Positions 16,612-26,000 of a stretch of DNA of 64,000 bases are shown in pieces (within the stretch, counting starts at the first letter, position 1; the number at the start of each line of letters is the position of its first letter). The DNA lies in NCBI RefSeq assembly GCF_009695935.1, contig NZ_VUMY01000001.1, positions 62,001 to 126,000 of the forward strand, written 5' to 3'. Under the pieces are notes generated by a model. It searched no databases, was not told the origin of the DNA, and saw only the letters and a program-made list of their open reading frames with translations. The translations under genes were made by a program, and so were the position numbers. This stretch comes from Mobiluncus porci. GTDB taxonomy: Bacteria; Actinomycetota; Actinomycetes; Actinomycetales; Actinomycetaceae.

Positions 16612-18321
16612 GTGAATAATAATTATGGAAACCATGAAACTACCACTACTAAACAAATTTTCGTGACCGGCGGTGTCGCTTCTTCCCTCGGGAAGGGCCT
16701 CACCGCTTCTTCTTTGGGACGCCTGCTGCGTTCTCGGGGATTGAAAGTCGTGATGCAAAAACTTGATCCCTATATCAATGTTGACCCCGGGACGATGAAC
16801 CCCTTCCAACACGGCGAGGTCTTCGTGACGGAAGACGGGGCTGAGACTGACCTTGACATTGGGCACTACGAGAGATTCCTCGACGTGTCCTTGAGCGCCA
16901 AAGCCAATACGACAACCGGACAGGTCTACCAGCGGGTGTTGGCTAAAGAAAGACGCGGAGAATATTTGGGGGACTGTGTCCAGGTGATTCCCCACATCAC
17001 CGATGAGATTAAACGCCGGATGCGCTCCCAAGCGGATCCGCAGGGCTATGACAATCCCGAAGACATCCCAGACGTCATCATTACCGAAATCGGTGGCACC
17101 GTAGGCGATATTGAATCCCAGCCTTTTATTGAATCCGCCAGGCAAATCCGCAGCGAATTGGGTCGCGGCAACTGCTTCTTTATCCATGTCTCGCTGGTGC
17201 CGTTTTTGGCGGCTTCAGGAGAGTTGAAGACCAAACCCACCCAACACTCGGTGGCGGCGTTGCGTTCCAGTGGGATTCAGCCCGATGCCATCGTGTGCCG
17301 TTCGGATCGGGAACTTCCCGAAGAGGTGAAATCGAAGATTGCACTTATGTGCGATGTGGATAAAGAAGCGGTTGTGACCTGCCCTGATGCTCCTTCTATC
17401 TATGAGATTCCCAAGGTACTACACCGCGAGGGCCTCGATGCCTACGTGGTGCGTCGTCTCGATTTGCCCTTCCACGACGTAGATTGGAGTGAATGGGAGA
17501 AAGTCCTCACCGCAGTGCACCATCCGCAGTATTCCGTGGAAATCGCCTTGGTGGGTAAGTATATTGGCCTCCACGACGCCTACCTGTCGGTGTCCGAGGC
17601 CTTGAGCGCGGGTGGGTTTGCCAATGACACGAAAGTATCGATTCGTTGGGTTTCCGCAGACGATTGCGAAACTCCTGCAGACGCCTCGCGTTCGCTCGGG
17701 GGAGTGGACGGGGTGCTCATTCCCGGAGGCTTCGGTGGACGCGGTATCAGCGGCAAAGTACAGGCTGTGCAATGGTCAAGGGAAAACCGCATCCCCACTT
17801 TAGGGATTTGCCTCGGGCTGCAAACCATGGTTATCGAGGTGGCGCGTGATTTGCTCGGGATTTCTGGAGCCACCTCAACTGAGTTTGATCCCAACACCTC
17901 CGATCCGGTTATCGCCACTATGGATGAGCAGCGAAACATCGTTTCCGGCGAGGGAGATTTAGGCGGAACCATGCGATTGGGAGCCTATCCGGCCACGTTA
18001 AAGGAAGGTTCAATTGTGGCCGGAGTCTATGGCACCCGCGAGGTGAGTGAACGTCACCGCCACCGTTTTGAGGTAAATCCCGCCTATATTGAGCGTTTGG
18101 AAGCCGCCGGGCTTCATATTTCCGGAACATCGCCGGATGGGAAACTGGTGGAATTCGTGGAATTGGATTCTTCTCTGCATCCGTATTTTGTAGCCACGCA
18201 AGGCCATCCCGAGTTCAAGAGCCGCCCCACTCGTCCGCATCCCCTGTTTGCGGGGCTGGTGAAAGCGGCTTTAGACCGCCAGGCCTCCCAGTTCGCCACG
18301 ACACATCCGGAGGATGAGTAG
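16612..18321 (+). CDS. pyrG: CTP synthase
   Basis: PyrG converts UTP to CTP using glutamine. The 569-residue protein has the synthetase half with [20 protein letters not shown] (P-loop-like), [23 protein letters not shown], and [15 protein letters not shown]. The glutamine amidotransferase half has the nucleophile loop [13 protein letters not shown] (Cys in GICLG) and the His/Glu pair near HPEFKSRP. The GTG start is preceded by only weak Shine-Dalgarno similarity. It is the conserved end of the tlyA-recN run, followed by a Nudix gene as in mycobacteria. Confidence 0.97.
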   Translation: MNNNYGNHETTTTKQIFVTGGVASSLGKGLTASSLGRLLRSRGLKVVMQKLDPYINVDPGTMNPFQHGEVFVTEDGAETDLDIGHYERFLDVSLSAKANTTTGQVYQRVLAKERRGEYLGDCVQVIPHITDEIKRRMRSQADPQGYDNPEDIPDVIITEIGGTVGDIESQPFIESARQIRSELGRGNCFFIHVSLVPFLAASGELKTKPTQHSVAALRSSGIQPDAIVCRSDRELPEEVKSKIALMCDVDKEAVVTCPDAPSIYEIPKVLHREGLDAYVVRRLDLPFHDVDWSEWEKVLTAVHHPQYSVEIALVGKYIGLHDAYLSVSEALSAGGFANDTKVSIRWVSADDCETPADASRSLGGVDGVLIPGGFGGRGISGKVQAVQWSRENRIPTLGICLGLQTMVIEVARDLLGISGATSTEFDPNTSDPVIATMDEQRNIVSGEGDLGGTMRLGAYPATLKEGSIVAGVYGTREVSERHRHRFEVNPAYIERLEAAGLHISGTSPDGKLVEFVELDSSLHPYFVATQGHPEFKSRPTRPHPLFAGLVKAALDRQASQFATTHPEDE

Positions 18322-18428
18322 ACTGGCTACGCTGAGGGGACGGAGCTGGCTGGATTCTGACCGCCCACCGTCGTGTCCCAGCCTACCGGCTCTCGGTGGC
18401 TCGGCGGAGAAGCGAAAAAGAGGTAGAG

Positions 18429-19073
18429 ATGACTCAAACCATTGCAGATAAAAAGACAGAATTTCCCGTAGTGGACTCCAAAACAGTCTGGCGCGGCCAG
18501 GTTTTTTCCATGATGACTGAACACGTCAAATATGGCTCTGAGGTGGCGACACGTGACTTCGTGAAACACCCCGGAGCGGTTGCGATTGTGCCTTTGCGGG
18601 AAGGAGAGGCCGTCGAGAATCCAGCCGGAGAACCAGAAGTACTTTTAATCAATCAATATCGTCATCCGGTGCGGGCCTCATTGTGGGAGATTCCCGCGGG
18701 ACTGTTGGACGTTGACGGGGAGGACACCCTCACAGCAGCGAAACGAGAACTTGCTGAGGAAGTGGAAGCTCGGGCCGGACACTGGGATGTGTTGGTGGAT
18801 TATTTCACGACGCCCGGAGGTTCTTCGGAGTCACTAAGGGTATTCTTAGCTCGCGAGCTGCAGCCTATCCCGACAGAAGAACGCAACTTTGTGAAGGAAG
18901 CCGAGGAGGCCTTTATGACGAAACGCTGGGTTCCTTTGCCAGAGGCGATTACGGCAATTTTTGACGGTCGCATCCACAACCCCTCGGCAGTTGTAGGTCT
19001 CCTCGCGACCCAGGTTGCCTTGCAAGAGCGCGGTAATTCTTTGCGAACTCCGGCGGCGCCTTGGCTGAGATAA
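18429..19073 (+). CDS. Nudix hydrolase, ADP-ribose pyrophosphatase-like
   Basis: The start chosen is the ATG at 18429 with AAAGAGGT about 5 nt upstream; an in-frame GTG at 18396 lacks a good RBS. The 214-residue product has the Nudix box: IPAGLLDVDGEDTLTAAKRE continuing LAEEVEARAG (about residues 85-114), with the catalytic Glu residues in RELAEEVE. The tail is typical of the ADP-ribose pyrophosphatase branch (LLINQYRHPVRASLWE before the box). In M. tuberculosis the gene after pyrG (Rv1700) is such an enzyme, supporting hydrolysis of ADP-ribose to AMP and ribose-5-phosphate. Confidence 0.88.
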   Translation: MTQTIADKKTEFPVVDSKTVWRGQVFSMMTEHVKYGSEVATRDFVKHPGAVAIVPLREGEAVENPAGEPEVLLINQYRHPVRASLWEIPAGLLDVDGEDTLTAAKRELAEEVEARAGHWDVLVDYFTTPGGSSESLRVFLARELQPIPTEERNFVKEAEEAFMTKRWVPLPEAITAIFDGRIHNPSAVVGLLATQVALQERGNSLRTPAAPWLR

Positions 19074-19138
19074 CAGAATGAACCCTGGATTACATTCAAA
19101 GTACTAAACTAAATGAGCGTTATTCGGCTTTCACTTGT

Positions 19139-19168
19139 TTGACAAATGCCGGTAGGGTTATGTACGCT
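19139..19168 (+). promoter_or_regulatory. Candidate sigma70-type promoter
   Basis: TTGACA (19139-19144) is followed after 18 nt by TACGCT (19163-19168). The -35 is perfect but the -10 is weak. It would drive the cell-wall-binding remnant, or may be left over from the lost upstream part of that gene. Confidence 0.3.
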
Positions 19169-19181
19169 CCACAAGAGCTAA

Positions 19182-19397
19182 GAGCCTTTATCTGCCGATA
19201 TGCTGGGAGACTCCGGCACTGCCGCGAAACTCGAACCCCATATTATCGACTCTTTCAGCAGTAGCGGCACCAAGACGGTCTATTTTGTCGGCGGTGCTGG
19301 TGTCATCGGGTCTGACGCCCTAAAAATGATGGAACGGACGGGAAGCAAAGTAATTCGCCTCGAGAGGGCTGCCCGCGGTGAGACCGCCTTCCAGTAA
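19182..19397 (+). pseudogene. Remnant of a cell wall binding repeat 2 (CWB2) protein
   Basis: An open stretch in this frame, which begins just after a TAA at 19179, encodes about 70 residues. These include KTVYFVGGAGVIGSDALKMM and KVIRLERAARGETA. The pattern of a VYxVGG strand, a variable helix, then VxRLxGxxRxETA is the second half of a CWB2 (Pfam PF04122-type) repeat, normally found in tandem triplets on surface proteins. The central RLxGADRY is degraded to RLERAARG. There is no RBS at the only ATG (19200), no signal peptide and only one partial repeat, so I call it a gene fragment. A strong hairpin follows 8 nt after the stop, as it would have done in the intact gene. Confidence 0.55.
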
Positions 19398-19404
19398 TAC
19401 CAAG

Positions 19405-19445
19405 CAGTTGCCGCGAACCAGTTCCGTAGGGGTTCGCGGCAACTG
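19405..19445 (+). terminator. Perfect 15-bp stem hairpin
   Basis: Arms CAGTTGCCGCGAACC (19405-19419) and its exact complement (19431-19445) enclose an 11-nt loop. There is no proper U run (only ATTTG follows), so it is a stable hairpin that may terminate the pyrG-Nudix transcript or the CWB2 remnant. Confidence 0.6.
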
Positions 19446-19522
19446 TGATTTGAATCTCTACTGCTGTTTTTCCGAAATTAATGGTCAATTAGCGATAGGC
19501 TGAGCCAAGAGTCAAAGAGGAT

Positions 19523-19540
19523 TACTGATATCGATCAGTA
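19523..19540 (+). promoter_or_regulatory. Candidate operator before sugar ABC transporter
   Basis: TACTGAT and ATCAGTA are 7-bp inverted arms around ATCG, 58 nt upstream of the binding-protein start. Size and position suit a LacI-family repressor site, but no regulator gene is adjacent. Confidence 0.4.
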
Positions 19541-19598
19541 TCTTTCCGAGATTGCACAAAACACGGCCCGGTGCCGTGACCGAGTGAAAGGAAAATCA

Positions 19599-20840
19599 GT
19601 GAAGACCTTTTTGAAAATTGGGGCACTCGCCTGCGTGGCCGCGCTGAGTTTAACCGCCTGTGGCGGTGGCGGTTCAACTGGCGGTGACGCTGCTGGGTCA
19701 ACCACCATTAAAATTCTGGCCCCGTCATACGCGGATTCTACCAAGACCGACTGGGAAGCCATTATTACCGAGTTCAACAAGACCCATCCGGATGTTAAGG
19801 TGGAGCTCCAGATCGAAGGCTGGGATGACTTCACCTCCAAGGTGCAGGCGCGGATTCAGGCCAAAGATATGCCCGATATCTTGAACGACAATGCTTTCGC
19901 AGCCTCCGCTGACGGCGGCTTGCTGTACCCAATTGATGAAGTCATCAGCGCCGATGTTTTGAACACAATCGAACCGGCACTGTTGAAGAACGGCGAGGGA
20001 GCTGACGGCACCAAGTGGGCTGCACCCGACGTCGCCTCCGTGCGTGAGTTGACTTACAACACCCAGATTTTGGCAGACTCGGGCGTGGCGTCACCGCCAA
20101 CGACTTGGGCAGAACTCGAAGACGCCTGCGCCAAGATTAAGGCGAAATTCCCCGACATCTACCCTTACGGAATGCCGCTCGGTAAGGAAGAAGCCCAGGT
20201 GGAATCCTCCCTGTTCGTGTGGGGAGCCGGAGCCAACTGGGTAGACGGCGACAACCTCACCGCTACTTCCGACGGGGTGAAGGAAGGCTTTGCCGAAATG
20301 AAGAAGCTCATCGACCAGGGTTGCACCCAGCCGAACGCGGGTTCTACCAACCGCCAAGACGTGGTGGATTTATTCGATAACGGCAAGGTCGCCATGTACA
20401 ACGGACACTCCGGTCTGTTCTCGAAGACCCCTGACACCATCAAATATGACACCGCTCCGGTGTTCTCCAAGAACGGCGATCCGGTGGTTGTGGGTGTAAC
20501 CGACTTCATCTTAGCTTTCGACAATGGCGATGAGGCTCGCAAGGCGGCGACCAAGGACTTCTTGGATCTGTTCTATTCCGATGCCATGTACAAGAACTGG
20601 TTCAAGCCCTCCGGCCTGCTGCCGGTGACCCAAAACATCATCAAAGAAGAGAGCGCGGGAGCCGACCCGCTATTGGCGAAGTACTACGCCGACCTTCCGA
20701 AGGTGAAGTTCCTGCCAGTGGGTAATCCCCAGTGGGATGTCTTGCAAGGTGCGTTGCAGTCCAGCGCGGGCAAGATTGCCTCTGGAGATGTGGACACAGT
20801 GTTGGAAGGTGTCCAGGCAGAGTTTGAGGCCGGCCTCTAA
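19599..20840 (+). CDS. Sugar ABC transporter substrate-binding lipoprotein (family 1)
   Basis: The start is the GTG at 19599, with AAAGGA 6 nt upstream. The 413-residue product begins with a Lys-containing signal peptide and lipobox (LSLTACGGGG, lipidated Cys at about residue 20). The mature part has the family-1 solute-binding fold, seen in DWEAIITEFNKTHPDVKVEL, AKDMPDILNDNAFA and FDNGKVAMYNGHSGLF. It delivers an oligosaccharide or sugar to the two permeases that follow. The sugar is not identifiable. No ATPase is in the cluster, so a shared MsmK/UgpC-type ATPase encoded elsewhere is expected. A hairpin with U run separates it from the permeases. Confidence 0.88.
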   Translation: MKTFLKIGALACVAALSLTACGGGGSTGGDAAGSTTIKILAPSYADSTKTDWEAIITEFNKTHPDVKVELQIEGWDDFTSKVQARIQAKDMPDILNDNAFAASADGGLLYPIDEVISADVLNTIEPALLKNGEGADGTKWAAPDVASVRELTYNTQILADSGVASPPTTWAELEDACAKIKAKFPDIYPYGMPLGKEEAQVESSLFVWGAGANWVDGDNLTATSDGVKEGFAEMKKLIDQGCTQPNAGSTNRQDVVDLFDNGKVAMYNGHSGLFSKTPDTIKYDTAPVFSKNGDPVVVGVTDFILAFDNGDEARKAATKDFLDLFYSDAMYKNWFKPSGLLPVTQNIIKEESAGADPLLAKYYADLPKVKFLPVGNPQWDVLQGALQSSAGKIASGDVDTVLEGVQAEFEAGL

Positions 20841-20870
20841 ACCGAAAGGTTGACGCTTCATACTTCAACG

Positions 20871-20915
20871 CTTTGGTGCGGGGGCGGAGTATCCCGCCTC
20901 CGCACCAAAGTTTTT
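20871..20915 (+). terminator. Intrinsic terminator/attenuator between binding protein and permeases
   Basis: A 17-bp stem (20871-20887 with 20894-20910, one G-U pair) with a 6-nt loop is followed directly by TTTTT. It lies 33 nt before the first permease start and should reduce permease expression relative to the binding protein. Confidence 0.8.
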
Positions 20916-20947
20916 CAAAAACCGTATCCTTTAACAATAGGGTTCCT

Positions 20948-21922
20948 ATGACGAGTACCAAAACTCCCACCCTACCTGCCGCCAAGTCCGGCCTTGAGGG
21001 TGAACGAAAACGCAAAAATATAAAGCCACAGCGACAGCACCTGGAGAGCCTGGCCGCGCTACCCTGGTTAGCGCCGACGCTGATTCTCATTTTGGGAGTG
21101 GTCGTCTACCCGACCGTGCTGCTCGTTTACTACTCTTTCATCAAATTCAATCGTTACGGGGTTGACAAGGGCTTTACCGGTTGGGATAACTACATCGGAA
21201 AGGGTGGGGCACTGACCTATCCGGGTGCGGATATTCCGCGAGTTTTGGTCAACACAGTCGTTTGGGTCATTGTCGTCGTTATCGTTACCGTGGTGTTATC
21301 CCTCATCTTGGCCCAGTTCCTCAACAAGAACTTCCGCGGGCGAAAGCTGGTTCGTCTTTTCGTGATTTTGCCGTGGGCGTGTTCGGTCGTGATGACTTCC
21401 ACGGTTTTCCGCTACGGTTTGGACAACGAATTTGGGGTTTTCAACCGGTTCTTGGTGGACAGCGGGATTCTGGAACAGACCTATGCTTTCACGAAACATC
21501 CGGTTTCCGCTTTCTGGGTGGCGGTTTTTGTGGCGGTCTATGTGTCGCTACCGTTCACGACCTACACAATTTTGGCAGGCCTGCAGTCCGTACCTCGCGA
21601 CATTCTGGAGGCTTCCGCTATTGATGGCGCGACCTCTTTCCAACGCTACTGGCTAATCGTGTTTCCGCTGTTGCGCGGGGCGGTTGCGACGGCTTCATTG
21701 ATCAATGTCATCAACGTGTTTAACTCCCTGCCGATTTTGAAAATCCTGGTCGACATTCCGGGCTACCACGCTGCTCACACCACTACGACCCTGATTTTCC
21801 AGTACAAGGCACAGCTCGGGCCCGGGGTGTCCTCGGCGCTTTCGGTGATTAACTTCCTGTTCTGCTTGGTGATTATCGCTATCTATCTGGCGGCCGTGAA
21901 ACCGACGAAGGAGATTGACTGA
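20948..21922 (+). CDS. Sugar ABC transporter permease 1 (MalF-like)
   Basis: The 324-residue inner-membrane subunit has a basic cytoplasmic N-terminus followed by six hydrophobic helices. The first is PWLAPTLILILGVVVYPTVL. The cytoplasmic coupling loop is DILEASAIDGATSFQRYWLI continuing VFPLLRG, the EAA motif that docks to the ATPase. The ATG at 20948 is favoured because it puts TM1 at the usual distance; only a weak GG-rich RBS is visible. It lies between the attenuator and permease 2 and belongs to the CUT1 carbohydrate uptake class. Confidence 0.88.
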   Translation: MTSTKTPTLPAAKSGLEGERKRKNIKPQRQHLESLAALPWLAPTLILILGVVVYPTVLLVYYSFIKFNRYGVDKGFTGWDNYIGKGGALTYPGADIPRVLVNTVVWVIVVVIVTVVLSLILAQFLNKNFRGRKLVRLFVILPWACSVVMTSTVFRYGLDNEFGVFNRFLVDSGILEQTYAFTKHPVSAFWVAVFVAVYVSLPFTTYTILAGLQSVPRDILEASAIDGATSFQRYWLIVFPLLRGAVATASLINVINVFNSLPILKILVDIPGYHAAHTTTTLIFQYKAQLGPGVSSALSVINFLFCLVIIAIYLAAVKPTKEID

Positions 21923-21923
21923 C

Positions 21924-22823
21924 ATGAGTACCGCACTAGCCCCTCACAGTTCAGATCGCGCCACCAACAAGCGCCAGAAGAGAATGCGCGGATTCGATTC
22001 CCGACCGAATCCGATTGGAATCGTTATCGGAGTCATTATCGTCATCGCGTTTTTCGCTTTCCCCTACGCCTTGATGCTCACTACTGCTCTGAAGACTCGT
22101 CCCGATGTCATGAAGATCCCGCCCGAGTACCTGCCATCTAGAGTGGAGTGGTCCAACTTCTTGACGGTGTGGAATTTCCCGGCGGTAAACGTGGGCGGAG
22201 CCCTGACCGCAACCGCAGTCATCGCCATCGGAGCGACCCTGCTGGTGCTACTGGTAGCGACACCGGCCGCCTACTATGTAGCGAGGTTCAAGTTCCCGGG
22301 ACGCATGGCGTTCATGTTCCTAGTGCTTTGCACCCAGATGTTGCAGCCTACCGTGCTCGCAGTCGGTCTCTACCAGGAGTTTTCCGGGTGGAAAGGCTAC
22401 GCAGTGTGGGCGGCGCTGATCCTCATCAACGGCACCTTCAACCTGTCTTTCGCAATTTGGATTATGTGGTCTTTCTTCGCCTCTGTGCCGCGAGAAATTG
22501 ATGAAGCCGCCTTGATGGATGGTTTAGGACGGCTCCAGACCATGTTCAAGATCTCCTTGCCACTGGTGTGGCCCGGAATCGTGACCGCCATCATCTTCGT
22601 GTTTGTGAACTCCTGGAACGAATACGCGGCCGCTTTTGTTTTGGTGCAAGATCCTGGCCTCCAGCCGCTGACTGTGGCCATGCCGCGGTTCTTGGGGCTT
22701 TATGTCAAAGATTGGCAGTACATGTTCACGACCTCGATTATCGCCATTGTTCCGGTCATCATCATGTTTGCCTTAATCGAAAAGCGTCTGATCGGTGGGC
22801 TCACCGCCGGTAGTGTGAAATAA
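21924..22823 (+). CDS. Sugar ABC transporter permease 2 (MalG-like)
   Basis: The ATG at 21924 is preceded by AAGGAG at the usual distance and lies directly after the permease 1 stop. The 299-residue product has six membrane helices and the EAA loop EIDEAALMDGLGRLQTMFKI continuing SLPLVWPG (about residues 190-217). It ends FALIEKRLIGGLTAGSVK, the typical MalG-type C-terminus with GGLxxGxVK. It pairs with permease 1 to form the pore. No gene follows for 190 nt, and a poorly structured AT-rich region leads to the giant surface protein. Confidence 0.9.
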   Translation: MSTALAPHSSDRATNKRQKRMRGFDSRPNPIGIVIGVIIVIAFFAFPYALMLTTALKTRPDVMKIPPEYLPSRVEWSNFLTVWNFPAVNVGGALTATAVIAIGATLLVLLVATPAAYYVARFKFPGRMAFMFLVLCTQMLQPTVLAVGLYQEFSGWKGYAVWAALILINGTFNLSFAIWIMWSFFASVPREIDEAALMDGLGRLQTMFKISLPLVWPGIVTAIIFVFVNSWNEYAAAFVLVQDPGLQPLTVAMPRFLGLYVKDWQYMFTTSIIAIVPVIIMFALIEKRLIGGLTAGSVK

Positions 22824-22999
22824 TTGGAGATGCGGCGCGAGGTGAAACCCCAGCTATAATCAGCATTCGTACAGACATTTTTCCCTGAAATTTCAGCGAT
22901 TTTTCAGCCACAATGTCTTTACTATTTGAGTGATTTACTCTTAGTATATTTAACGTCACTAATAATAGTCTTGTCTCACGAGGACACGATCTGACAGAT

Positions 23000-23054
23000 A
23001 AGGAACGCCGACATGATTGGTCAGCCTTTTAGTGGACATTCGTCGGGGGGGGGG
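23000..23054 (+). promoter_or_regulatory. RBS, upstream ATG and G10 tract (candidate phase-variation switch)
   Basis: AAGGA (23000-23004) lies 8 nt before an ATG at 23013. This is the only strong RBS-start pair before the giant surface gene. Reading from it meets a run of ten G (23045-23054). With ten G the frame is wrong and ends at TGA 23106-23108 after 31 codons. With eight or eleven G the reading joins the main frame. In the copy shown the gene would therefore be OFF from this start. Alternative starts are the GTG at 23054 and the ATG at 23063, for which the G run itself could act as an SD-like sequence. Confidence 0.7.
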
Positions 23055-26000
23055 TGCCTCAAATGGCATTCTCTAAGATGTCTCGTCCCAAGCGATATCT
23101 CTCACTGACTATAGGCGCGGTATTTACCGTATTCTCGCTTCTTCTGACCTCAACAGCGGTTGCCAATATTTTGCCGAGCGGGGGTGAAACTTGGGTCTAT
23201 ATATTCTATAACTCCGACGATACTTCACAAAACCCTTTAGCCACCTTTCATGTTCCGAGTGGCGATAAGCTCCCCGATCCGGGGCTTCCCAAGACTTACC
23301 CGACGGGAAAGTATTTCGACAAGTGGGTTGAATGTGGATCCTCCACCGAGATTGTTCCCGGCAGCAACACCGCGAGTGGTTCTGGTGTCAAGAAAGCCTG
23401 CCCAGTGTTTACCGAAACCCTTGTCATCACTTATATTTCCGAAGGCTCGGTTTATGAGACCGCGAAAGTGACGGATTTTTCAAGCTATCAGCCGCCTTTC
23501 AATCCGGTTCTCAAAATCATTCCTGATCGACAATTCATGTACTGGTCTGTGGACAATCCCGACACCACTCCTAACCCAGCTCGATTCGATTTCTCGACTT
23601 TGGGCAGTGGGGGAACGAATGGACATCTCAGGCTTTTCGCTATTCCCGAAGATCGCTACACCCTCATTTTCGACACGACTCCACCGAATTCCTCCGATCG
23701 GTGTCCCACTATTAAACCCATGTATATTCGCGGGGATCGCACCCTTGACCAAGAGGGAATCCGCAACAAGACAAACAACCCCCCAACTTGTCCGGGCTAT
23801 ACTTTTCTCCATTGGGTTGACCCGAATAATGGAAGCACTCAAGTCACCGCCTCCACTCAAACCGCAGCTAGTATCGACCAAAATGGTGACAAAAAGATCA
23901 TTTTGAAAGCCACGTGGCAGCCCCAGGAAGTTACCTACTACATTCGCGTTTTCACGCAAAAACCCGGAAGTGCTAATGACACCGTGGGTACCACACCCAT
24001 TGACGACTATGAATTCCGCGACACCTGGAAGATGCTCGGTCAAGCCGGAACCATTTTCAATGCCGCCGACGATGTTAAATTTGCAAAAAACATTGATGTT
24101 TCTGTCACAGCACCGGACGAGAACGCTATCGGGCAATTTGACGCGAAAGTAACCTATGAGGGTTTCAAATTTTGTAACACACCCGCGGATGCCGCCGCTG
24201 ATGACCAAGACCTTCCTGAAAACACGAAGTGCAAGTCATCAACCGTCAACCGTAACATCGCTTCCACGGGAAAAATCAACGCCGACGGGAAAAGCGTTTT
24301 TGACATATACCTGGATCGCAAGGTTTACAAAGCCCAGGTTTACAATCGTCAATATTCCAACTCCCCTTGGAGTCCCCTAAACAGCGGGAATGAATATAAA
24401 CTTCTCCGCTATGGGCAGCCCTCTGACGCATATTTCGCCTATTTGAACACCACCTATCCGGGATATCGCTATTACCGTGACACCTCCTTGAACTCCTACT
24501 ACACTTCGCCTTTCGTGATGCCCAACAACGATGTCAGAATGTATCGCGTCTGGGGAAACAATGCCACCTTCCAACTGAGATTCTATGAATGGGACGCCTC
24601 CAAGTGGGATGCCGATAACCCGAGTGCTATCAACACTATGCTTCCAAAAGTCAACCCGGATCCCGCGAATCCTTCCATTCGCACTAGTGCGTCCTTCACT
24701 TCTGGACAATGCACATATATGGCGGATAAAACTGGTGCAGGTAGTTGCCAGACCGGGAATCAATGGGTTGACTCCACCGACCATGTTGACATCGAAGGCT
24801 TCACTCAGGTTCAACACGATAAAATCACTTACGACACTTACACTAGTGGCGCGCAAGCGGTGGATGTGAATACAGATTCCACGAACCCTCGTTGGAGAGA
24901 CTACATGTTGGGAGGACAAAGTAACCCGAACTTCCAAAGCACAGCCCAGTGCCGTGAACCAATCGGCTCCTATAATTGGATCTGTGACCCTGGATCTGGT
25001 GGCGTGTCGGATTCCACCCACGCCTATATCGGGTTTATGTTCTATAACCGCAATGCCTATGATGTGAGATATGTTTCCAAACGAGAAACCGTAGCCACAC
25101 AGCACTACCTTTACCAGGAAAACCTTAAAAGCGGCGGCACGGTTAACACCGTTAACAAGGCCATCACCGATGGAGCCACCGGAACTAGCTACCCCGCCAG
25201 CCCCCAGAAAATCGGTGAGCCCTCCGTAAGTGCCGCGACTCTCAAGGCCACGAAGTGCACGCGAGGCACGAGCGAACTCACCGGAAACTTCGTGCTTCAA
25301 GACGGAGACATCTGTGAATTTAGCGGGGTTGAAGAAATATTTAAAGGTTGGTGGCGTGACCCCAATCACAACCAGCAACCCCAATATGTCACCGACACTG
25401 ACGTCACCATGCCGGCGTCAAACACGAACCTTTACGCCAAGTGGGAAAAGCCAGCCAACAGCATCCGTGTCTATCAAGATGAAGTGCGTAACCGAGGCGA
25501 TGAAACCACCGCGAAATATACCAACATTGAATCAATCTCTGACGGGTCCTTCGTTGAAGGCTCTGCCAGCGAATTGACCGTGAGGGTCGGTGACAAAACC
25601 GTTACGGCACACCCCCCAGCAAATGCCTCCCAGTTCTTGGGGTGGTATTGGATCGCCACCAAAAAAGACGAACAGGGCGAGACTACCGAAGAGATGGCTG
25701 AATACGTCTTCGGGTCGAGCGGCTTCAAGATCTTCGATTCTAATGTTCTTGATGGCAACATACACGACACACTCGACGTGGTGCTCTACCCGCGTTGGAA
25801 ATACAAGCAGCTCAAAGTGGTTTATGACATGAATGGAGGGGAGAATCCTCCTGTTGACAAGGCATCCCCTTATGATTACCTCGCTAACGCTAAAACCCTG
25901 ATTGTCCCGTTGGCAAGTACTTCCGCCGCGAAACAAACCACTAGCGGAGTGGATGACTTGTTCCTCGGGTGGAGTCCCAACCAGAACTGTGCCACCACCA

